Origin: Exiguobacterium qingdaonense
Lineage (GTDB): Bacteria > Bacillota > Bacilli > Exiguobacteriales > Exiguobacteriaceae
NCBI RefSeq assembly: GCF_018617855.1
Contig: NZ_JACSKY010000003.1
Location: forward strand, 1 to 64,000
Reading direction: 5' to 3'
Length of the DNA: 64,000 nt
The notes beneath the pieces were generated by a model. It was not told the origin of the DNA, made no database searches, and worked only from the letters and a program-made list of their open reading frames with translations. Position numbers and translations under genes: made by a program. This document shows, in pieces, positions 58,446 through 64,000 of this stretch (position 1 is the stretch's first letter; each line of letters starts with the position of its first letter).

Positions 58446-59048
58446 ATGGCAAATTACTTACTCGTCGAACCGCATGAGCATACACGCAAGACGTTGGCTC
58501 GTCTATTGATGAATGAAGGAGAACTTATTTTCGAAGCAACGGAAGCGACAGAAGCGATTACGATTTTAGAATCAAGCGATATCGATGTCGTCATCACAGA
58601 AATGCGGCTCCCCCATACGGACGGGGTCGAATTATTATCTTATGTGAAGAAGAAGTTTCCGCTCATTCATCAAATCGTATTGACTGACTATACGCATACA
58701 CACACGTTAATCGCGGCCGTCAATTATGGGAACGTCAAGCGCATCATGACGAAACCGATGAAAATCGATGAGTATGTGATTCGTGTCATAAAAGATGTCG
58801 GTCAACAAGCTGTCAACATGAAAACGAACAAGTATCGAGTCGCAGACACGTTGACAGAGTTTCTAGATGATCTTGGACAGGCATATTGTCTGTTTTATGA
58901 GAATGGTGACTTGGTCAGTTCAGAGAGTCTCGTCGTATCGTTCGAGTCCGGGGAGACGAACGAGTTGAAACGTTTTGTCATCCCCACTCAATACGGAGAT
59001 TTTATTTTGTATCAGTCACGGGATCGCTCTTCCCGAACTTGTGGGTAA
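58446..59048 (+). CDS. Receiver-like protein lacking the phospho-acceptor Asp
   Basis: A 200-residue protein. Residues 1-120 follow the response-regulator receiver fold: strand 1 LLVEP, strand 3 DVVITEMRLPHTDGVELL, strand 4 IVLTDYTH, strand 5 RIMTKPMKIDEYV. The phospho-acceptor Asp is replaced by Glu52 (ITEMRLP) and the acidic pair near residue 8 is reduced to one Glu. Such a Glu can mimic phosphate. Residues 125-200 form a small beta-rich domain I do not recognise, with no DNA-binding helix visible. GGAGG precedes the ATG; the 3' end overlaps the convergent glycosyltransferase by 47 bases. Confidence 0.8.
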   Translation: MANYLLVEPHEHTRKTLARLLMNEGELIFEATEATEAITILESSDIDVVITEMRLPHTDGVELLSYVKKKFPLIHQIVLTDYTHTHTLIAAVNYGNVKRIMTKPMKIDEYVIRVIKDVGQQAVNMKTNKYRVADTLTEFLDDLGQAYCLFYENGDLVSSESLVVSFESGETNELKRFVIPTQYGDFILYQSRDRSSRTCG

Positions 59049-59895
59049 AGAGTTGCGATACCCCAATCATTGTCAATCGAAAGTACATGTAGGCGACTCC
59101 CGTTGCTAACACCGGGTGTCGTCTATATTTTTTGAGATTGGACGGATGATAGAGCACCGGTCTGAAGAAATACCAGCGAGCGAGTGCTTTGCGAAATCCA
59201 CCTTTCTCTGTCTCAAGTGTCTGTGGCATCACTTGGAAATAATAGCGTTTCTTTTCGAGAAGATTTTGAAGCGTTACTTCCTTCTCATTATGTTTCACCG
59301 TGGTGAACGTGGCGCGACGGATGATGCCACCTTGTTGAATGTAACGAATCGTCGGTTGTGTTTCTTCAAAACTAATTTGAGTGGGGTTGATTCCACCCGA
59401 TGCTTCGTATGCCTCCATCCGCCAAAAGCGTGCCGCCTCGATTGAACGGTCATCAATCCGTTCTTCAGGAATTTGGAATAGGTTACGCTCAAACACCTTC
59501 ACTTTGGAGAAAAAGTTCGTGTACGTGCTATAGGCCTCTTCCGGGATGACGAGCGCGCCGACATCTTCGTGATGTTTTAGGTAAAGTGAACAACTCGTCA
59601 ACAGTCCCTCGGTCAATACCATGTCCGAGTCAATGATGTACAGCATGTCCACATTGAGCTCTCGGAGACGACCGATCGCTTCTTTACGGGCGATTCCACG
59701 CTCGCCATGTGCGAGAGGGAGAATGATGAAGCGGTCGTCGTCAGCGGTTAACTCTCGCATGACCTCGACGGTTCGATCGGTCGAGCCATCATCCGCAATC
59801 ACGCAGACAAATTCGGCCGTTTGTTGTTGGATGGACTGAATCGTTTCCTGAATGATTGCCTCGTTACAATACGTTGACATCGCAATTCCAATCAT
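59002..59895 (-). CDS. Family 2 glycosyltransferase
   Basis: A 297-residue GT-A enzyme. GIAMSTYCNEAIIQETI-SI (residues 3-20), ADDGSTDRTVEV (near 34-45) and the DSD metal motif in YIIDSDMVLTEG (near 86-97) are clear. A C-terminal hydrophobic region near 260-285 may touch the membrane. Acceptor and donor are not predictable; GDP-mannose is plausible from the neighbour. Overlaps the next gene by four bases. Confidence 0.9.
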   Translation of the reverse strand: MIGIAMSTYCNEAIIQETIQSIQQQTAEFVCVIADDGSTDRTVEVMRELTADDDRFIILPLAHGERGIARKEAIGRLRELNVDMLYIIDSDMVLTEGLLTSCSLYLKHHEDVGALVIPEEAYSTYTNFFSKVKVFERNLFQIPEERIDDRSIEAARFWRMEAYEASGGINPTQISFEETQPTIRYIQQGGIIRRATFTTVKHNEKEVTLQNLLEKKRYYFQVMPQTLETEKGGFRKALARWYFFRPVLYHPSNLKKYRRHPVLATGVAYMYFRLTMIGVSQLFTHKFGKSDPVTDTK

Positions 59896-61034
59896 GATGT
59901 TCTCCCTTCCTGAATCAAGATTCCGAGCTTATCGGTCAACCAACGTTCAAATGCCGTCCCGGTGCGACTCCACTGCAACGTCTTCGCAAACGTATGGGCG
60001 TCACGTCTCACGGTTTCATAGTGACCTCGGTCGTTTAGACAGCGTCTCATCTCGAGTGCGAGCGCCTCTGCTGTCTGTGCCATCGTCATATAACCGAGTT
60101 TTCCATACTGAACTGCGTCTCGAAGTCCAGGAGCGTCGTACACAATCGTCGGCGTCCCGACAGCGGCAGCCTCGCTGACGGTTAGTCCCCATCCTTCACG
60201 ACGGGACGGGAATAGGAGGGCCGTCGCTCGACTCATCCGTTCAAGTTTCTCTTCTTCGCTCACAAAACCGAAATAATGGACATCAGATCGTATCGCTTCC
60301 GGCGTAATGGGATTGAGTTGTTCGGTAATGTACGCTTCGTTCTTTTTCCCGATAATCCATAGTTGTGCGGTCGGGAAGTCACGTTTGATGGATACGAACG
60401 CTTTGACCGCATCATTGATTCCTTTATAGGCGGACATGCGTCCAACGTATAAAAATGTAGGATTTTGTTCCTTTGGATACCATGCGTCTTCTGGCCACGG
60501 TGTGAAATTGAGACCCTCCGGTAAAATCGTGATGTGCGATGCAGGGATTCCGACGGACACGAGATCGTCTGCTGTCGACTGACTGACGGTCAACACGTCA
60601 TTTTGTCGATAAAGGCGCAAGCGAGTGGTCTCCGTCCATGCTCCGACCCATGACATGGGGGGGGATAGATTGATGCGCCAAATTTCACGCGTCAATTGAT
60701 GGATGAAGAGAATACGCTTGTGCTCGGGTACATAGAATGGCGTGAAGAAATGGTGTGTATTCATTTGATCGATGACGAGATCGATTTCCTCTTCGTGCGC
60801 TTTGTAGTAGCGTCGTGCCTCGACGATGCTCGTGACGTCTGTACCCGTACGAATATAACGGACGCCATCAATCCATTCCTCATCCGAGCGTCCTTCGATA
60901 TGAGGGGACAGATGAATGATATTGTAACGAGGGGACACGTAAGCTAGCATCTCATGCGTGAATACTTCGGCCCCGCCTGCCTTAGGGTGTTTAATGTCTC
61001 GCCAAGATAAACATAATAAAGTGGGTTTCATCAC
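59892..61034 (-). CDS. Family 4 glycosyltransferase
   Basis: A 380-residue GT-B enzyme. The N-terminal GGAEVFTHEML (residues 20-30) is the GT4 glycine loop, and LLFPSRREGWGLTVSEAAAVGTPTIVYDAPGLRDAV (near 270-305) includes the E-x7-E nucleotide-sugar motif. It probably transfers a hexose to a lipid-linked or polymer acceptor. Upstream ATG-ATG pair; either Met can start. Confidence 0.92.
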   Translation of the reverse strand: MMKPTLLCLSWRDIKHPKAGGAEVFTHEMLAYVSPRYNIIHLSPHIEGRSDEEWIDGVRYIRTGTDVTSIVEARRYYKAHEEEIDLVIDQMNTHHFFTPFYVPEHKRILFIHQLTREIWRINLSPPMSWVGAWTETTRLRLYRQNDVLTVSQSTADDLVSVGIPASHITILPEGLNFTPWPEDAWYPKEQNPTFLYVGRMSAYKGINDAVKAFVSIKRDFPTAQLWIIGKKNEAYITEQLNPITPEAIRSDVHYFGFVSEEEKLERMSRATALLFPSRREGWGLTVSEAAAVGTPTIVYDAPGLRDAVQYGKLGYMTMAQTAEALALEMRRCLNDRGHYETVRRDAHTFAKTLQWSRTGTAFERWLTDKLGILIQEGRTS

Positions 61035-62215
61035 ATTTCCTCCTTTAAGCGCCGACGTCGCTCAGAGTGAAAGCGGAAACGGAGGAGCAGAGATCCACCG
61101 AGTAAGACGACCGCTTGAGCGAAGAGCCACATCTCCATCGATTGCCGGAATAGGAATAAGGCAACGAGAAACACGAAGAGTAGAGCCCAATACCAGCGCA
61201 AGTAGTGATTGTTCCGTAAGATGAACTGCAACATCGCCTCATACTGAACGATGATGATACCGATATACGTGAAAATCATGTAGCGTACAAAATATCCGGC
61301 CTCGTCATATCCTTGTCCGAAGAATATAGGAACGACCGATGGAATGACCAAGAAGTAAAGCACCGCAATCACTCCAAGTGCTGCTAATAGCAAGCGGAAC
61401 ACCATGCGTTCAAACGATAGGAATGAGTCCGTCTCAGCCGCTCGGCTCAGACGTGGCAACATGACTTGGAAAACAGACAGACAGACGAACAAGACGAGCT
61501 GACTAAAGCGCAGGCTGACGGAATAGTCTCCTACGAGCGACGGGAAAAATAGAGTGACGAGTAAACTGTCGATTGAAAAGAAGAGTGTCATGACGATTTG
61601 CACATGAATGAGTTGGAACAGACCATGAAATTGTCTCTCTCCAGCCGTTTCTGGAAAATGAGTTTGCCACATGCTGAGGCCGTACGTCAGCACCATACCA
61701 ATCAAAATACCAATCAGGGCAAGCGTGATGTCGAGTCGTTCAAGAAACACCCACGTAATCCCCACTTTGACAATGGCTTCAACGTAATAAGATAGAGTCA
61801 GGGCATAGAAGCGCTCATTTGCTTGTAAAACCCCACGTCTAAATGACACAAGTATATGGAAGAACACTGTAACTGCAAGTAAAAAAAGGTTAATCCTAGA
61901 TAAAGGAAGAATATATGGAATAAGTATATAGAGTAGGCCGGACAAGGTCATCGCGACGAGCAAAATAATTCTTTCAATATATCGATAGTCGGTCGCGATC
62001 TGTTGCCCTAAGTTTCGGGTGACAATCCACTGGACAGCGCTACCGATAATGAGTAACAGTCCGAGAAGGGCAAGATATGCATTCAAGAGACCGTAGTCTT
62101 GATTCGTCAAGCCACGGGCCAGAAAAAAGTGATACGAATAATTGATAATATTGAGCAATGCGTCAAGTACGGGGAAAATCAGTAAAATCGAATAACGACT
62201 CATGACAGCTTTCAC
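61031..62215 (-). CDS. Polysaccharide flippase, Wzx/oligosaccharide-translocase type
   Basis: A 394-residue membrane protein with about 12 segments, beginning SRYSILLIFPVLDALLNIINYSYHF and containing the RGLTNQDYGLLNAYLALLGL element (near residues 30-50) of the polysaccharide-synthase/flippase family. It would move lipid-linked oligosaccharide across the membrane. I start at GTG 62215, six bases after GAGGTG; an ATG nine codons upstream lacks a ribosome site. It is divergent from the next gene by 47 bases. Confidence 0.88.
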   Translation of the reverse strand: MKAVMSRYSILLIFPVLDALLNIINYSYHFFLARGLTNQDYGLLNAYLALLGLLLIIGSAVQWIVTRNLGQQIATDYRYIERIILLVAMTLSGLLYILIPYILPLSRINLFLLAVTVFFHILVSFRRGVLQANERFYALTLSYYVEAIVKVGITWVFLERLDITLALIGILIGMVLTYGLSMWQTHFPETAGERQFHGLFQLIHVQIVMTLFFSIDSLLVTLFFPSLVGDYSVSLRFSQLVLFVCLSVFQVMLPRLSRAAETDSFLSFERMVFRLLLAALGVIAVLYFLVIPSVVPIFFGQGYDEAGYFVRYMIFTYIGIIIVQYEAMLQFILRNNHYLRWYWALLFVFLVALFLFRQSMEMWLFAQAVVLLGGSLLLRFRFHSERRRRLKEEM

Positions 62216-62262
62216 ACTAATCACCTCTTTCGATTCGTTCATCAGAAAAGGAGGACAATGTA

Positions 62263-63420
62263 ATGGATAAAGGGAAAGTGGTCATTTTCACAGACCAGCA
62301 ACGACAAATTCCGTATGCTTCTTGTATTCCACACTATGAGCTCGTTCTATCTGAGGCGAACCATCAATCTGAACAAAGGATTTCACCCGATATTCGGGGG
62401 ATGAAAGATCAAGTCAAAGTGTATGTGATTGACTACGTTGAGTATGAAAAAGGATTAACTGTGGCGGCGGCACTACGCACGTACCATCCACAGGCATCAA
62501 TTTTATGGGTTGATGACGTTATTCGACATATAGGGAACTTCCCCTTTAATAAATTGTTAGGTAATGGTATTTTTAGAATATTTTATTATAGAGAAGAATA
62601 TCAGGATGAACTGCTCGCTGAGATTCAAAATATTATCCATCCGGAATACGCTGTAAAAAAAGGGACTGTAGCCTTTATATTGCCAATTTTTAATGAAGAG
62701 AAACGATTTTCACACATTCATGCTTTTTTGACATCCCTTACCAAAATGATTGAACGAAACTATTTGCACGGATCTGTCTATTTCGTAGACGATGCTTCGT
62801 CCGATCAATCAAAGCATCTTTTACAAGAGTATCGGGACATTGTGATGTCTGCGACAGACACATTGTTCAAAATTGATTACTTGAAAATGTATGAGTTGAA
62901 GCAGAACACGAAAAAAGCGGGTCTTTTTATCGAAGGGATGACGCATATCTCGAGTGAATATTACGTATTTGTCGATGCGGATAATTCTTTCAAGGTTGAC
63001 GACATCGCTCAACTGCTAAGCATCGCCGAAAACGATTACTACGATATCGTCATCGGTACGAAAGATTTAACGATTGAAGACAGAAGTCTCGTCCGGAAGT
63101 TCGTCAGCCTTGCAAAGCGAACGATCACAAAACCGTTCCTACCGAAAGGCGTGTCGGATTCACAGACAGGGCTGAAAATTATCAATCGCCGAGCGATTCC
63201 AAGATTATTGCCATATTTGAGCGCGACGAGTGGATTTGCTATCGACTTAGAGATGATGTATGCGGCAAAAAAAGAGCGCCTTCGCGTCTATCAACAGCCG
63301 GTGACGTGTATCGAGCGTGAAGGCTCACATGTCAATCTCGTAAAAGACTCGATCGCCTTTTTGAAGACGATGGCCCTTCTCTTGAGAAAACAGCGAGCTG
63401 TCAGTCGGACAAAGCGATGA
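62263..63420 (+). CDS. Glycosyltransferase with N-terminal receiver-like domain
   Basis: A 385-residue protein. Residues about 135-385 are a GT2 domain of the dolichyl-phosphate-mannose-synthase kind: FILPIFNEEKRF, YFVDDASSDQSKHLL, and YVFVDADNSFKVDDI with the DAD metal motif. Residues 1-125 form a separate alpha/beta domain (KVVIFTD, KVYVIDYVEYEKGLTVAAALRTYHPQASILWVDD, FYYREEYQDELLAEIQNII) whose order and final helix resemble a degenerate receiver domain. Which acidic residues would be functional is unclear. AAGGAGG precedes the ATG. AT content is above that of the neighbours. Confidence 0.8.
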   Translation: MDKGKVVIFTDQQRQIPYASCIPHYELVLSEANHQSEQRISPDIRGMKDQVKVYVIDYVEYEKGLTVAAALRTYHPQASILWVDDVIRHIGNFPFNKLLGNGIFRIFYYREEYQDELLAEIQNIIHPEYAVKKGTVAFILPIFNEEKRFSHIHAFLTSLTKMIERNYLHGSVYFVDDASSDQSKHLLQEYRDIVMSATDTLFKIDYLKMYELKQNTKKAGLFIEGMTHISSEYYVFVDADNSFKVDDIAQLLSIAENDYYDIVIGTKDLTIEDRSLVRKFVSLAKRTITKPFLPKGVSDSQTGLKIINRRAIPRLLPYLSATSGFAIDLEMMYAAKKERLRVYQQPVTCIEREGSHVNLVKDSIAFLKTMALLLRKQRAVSRTKR

Positions 63421-63425
63421 ATCGC

Positions 63426-63475
63426 ATGACACACAAAACCCACGCCTCGTATAGGACGTGGGTTTTGTGTGTCAT
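63426..63475. terminator. Bidirectional terminator
   Basis: A perfect 19-pair stem (63426-63444 with 63457-63475) closing a 12-base loop, with an A/T tract inside the arms. It separates the receiver-GT gene from the convergent gene at the window edge. Confidence 0.9.
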
Positions 63476-63486
63476 CGACATAGGAT

Positions 63487-64000
63487 TTACACTTTATTGA
63501 ATCGCTGTCGCAACCGACGAAGGAGCGGTTCCTCCTGTCGCGCGTTCCAATAGAAGAAGAATGAGACTGGTGTGGCGAGTAACAGGAGGATCATGCCAAC
63601 AAAATAGACGAGACGTAATACGGCATTCACTTGTACGTCACGTTCGGAAGACATGTACAGTTGCGTCACGCCATTCAAGGCGACGTCACCGCGCTGTGCC
63701 CCCTCATCGCTCGAGAGTTCGAACAATGGGGACGGAGAGTCGTTCAATGTGAAACGACCGAGCGTATCCTCATGGGAAACCGTTCGTTTCATCATGCTTC
63801 GTTTCACGTCGAGTGATTCTGCTTCTGTTGTAGCGAGCAGCGGACGTTCGGTCACTTCCTCGACAGTCACTTGGTCGGTCAAGAGAAGGTGATCGTAGCG
63901 GACGACGTTCAAGTTCTTCATCTCCAGTCGTCCTACATTTTCAATGTTTCCACGCGCCCAAATATGAAGTTGCATCGAAGCGGTGCCTTTTGGTGGAATC
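63487..64000 (-). CDS. Membrane-anchored surface protein, 5' end outside the window
   Basis: The frame stays open to the window edge; codons upstream of the Met at 63975 read IPPKGTAS and look coding, so that Met is probably internal. The visible 171 residues are beta-rich and extracellular (IENVGRLEMKNLNVVRYDHLLL, ALNGVTQLYMSSE) and end with one membrane segment (LVYFVGMILLLLATPVSFFFYW) and a basic tail. The family is not recognised. Position suggests a part in polysaccharide export or anchoring. Confidence 0.65.
   Translation of the reverse strand, partial: IPPKGTASMQLHIWARGNIENVGRLEMKNLNVVRYDHLLLTDQVTVEEVTERPLLATTEAESLDVKRSMMKRTVSHEDTLGRFTLNDSPSPLFELSSDEGAQRGDVALNGVTQLYMSSERDVQVNAVLRLVYFVGMILLLLATPVSFFFYWNARQEEPLLRRLRQRFNKV

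Overview
The window reads as chromosomal DNA of a Gram-positive Bacillota, most like Exiguobacterium. The grounds are moderate GC, strong AGGAGG-type ribosome sites, frequent TTG and GTG starts, SigA-type promoters, many U-tailed hairpin terminators, the cdaA-cdaR-glmM-glmS order with a glmS ribozyme, two TPP riboswitches and a catabolite-response element. The genus is inferred from gene content and style, not from a marker gene. No tRNA, rRNA, CRISPR array, prophage or insertion sequence was seen.

Layout. 0.2-5.9 kb: c-di-AMP synthesis (cdaA, cdaR) and amino-sugar supply (glmM, then glmS behind its own promoter and self-cleaving ribozyme). 6-17 kb: a DUF975-like membrane protein, a renalase-like flavoprotein, an autoregulated MarR-MMPL exporter operon, an ABM monooxygenase, an LTA-synthase-like enzyme, an XRE plus membrane-protein cassette, a VOC protein, a GNAT enzyme, a small membrane gene broken by an in-frame stop, riboswitch-controlled thiW, and a lipoprotein built from two copies of one domain. 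17-26 kb: a MoxR/DUF58/DUF4129 set, DUF402, a chloramphenicol-acetyltransferase-like domain fused to TPRs, and an MhqR-type quinone-response operon. 26-43 kb: a patchwork of short stand-alone genes (GNATs, SDR, M23 peptidase, DksA-like zinc finger, GrpB, AKR, kinase-like protein, copper-storage bundle, ALDH, HAD, NUDIX, a pentapeptide-repeat/nucleotidyltransferase pair, K+ channel) with a decayed S66 peptidase.

43.5-46.7 kb: a second TPP riboswitch drives the thiamine salvage operon tenA-thiM-thiD-thiE, which complements the thiazole importer ThiW at 16 kb. 46.7-51.1 kb: an NAD(P)-binding protein, a diguanylate cyclase, OsmC, two GNATs and DUF4385. 51.2-56.9 kb: a complete ribose operon rbsRKDACB with an RbsR-type operator between -35 and -10 and a cre downstream. 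57-64 kb: a surface-polysaccharide cluster (GDP-mannose synthesis, two or three glycosyltransferases, flippase, a membrane-anchored protein cut by the window edge).

The least ordinary items are a phosphate-less receiver (Glu in place of the phospho-Asp) divergent from manC, together with a glycosyltransferase carrying a receiver-like N-terminus in the same cluster; the CAT-TPR fusion with a full internal ribosome site at its junction; the two tandem operator systems at the MarR genes; and a terminator hairpin that also buries the ribosome site of a 50-residue membrane protein. All functions are assigned by reading motifs; no database search was run.
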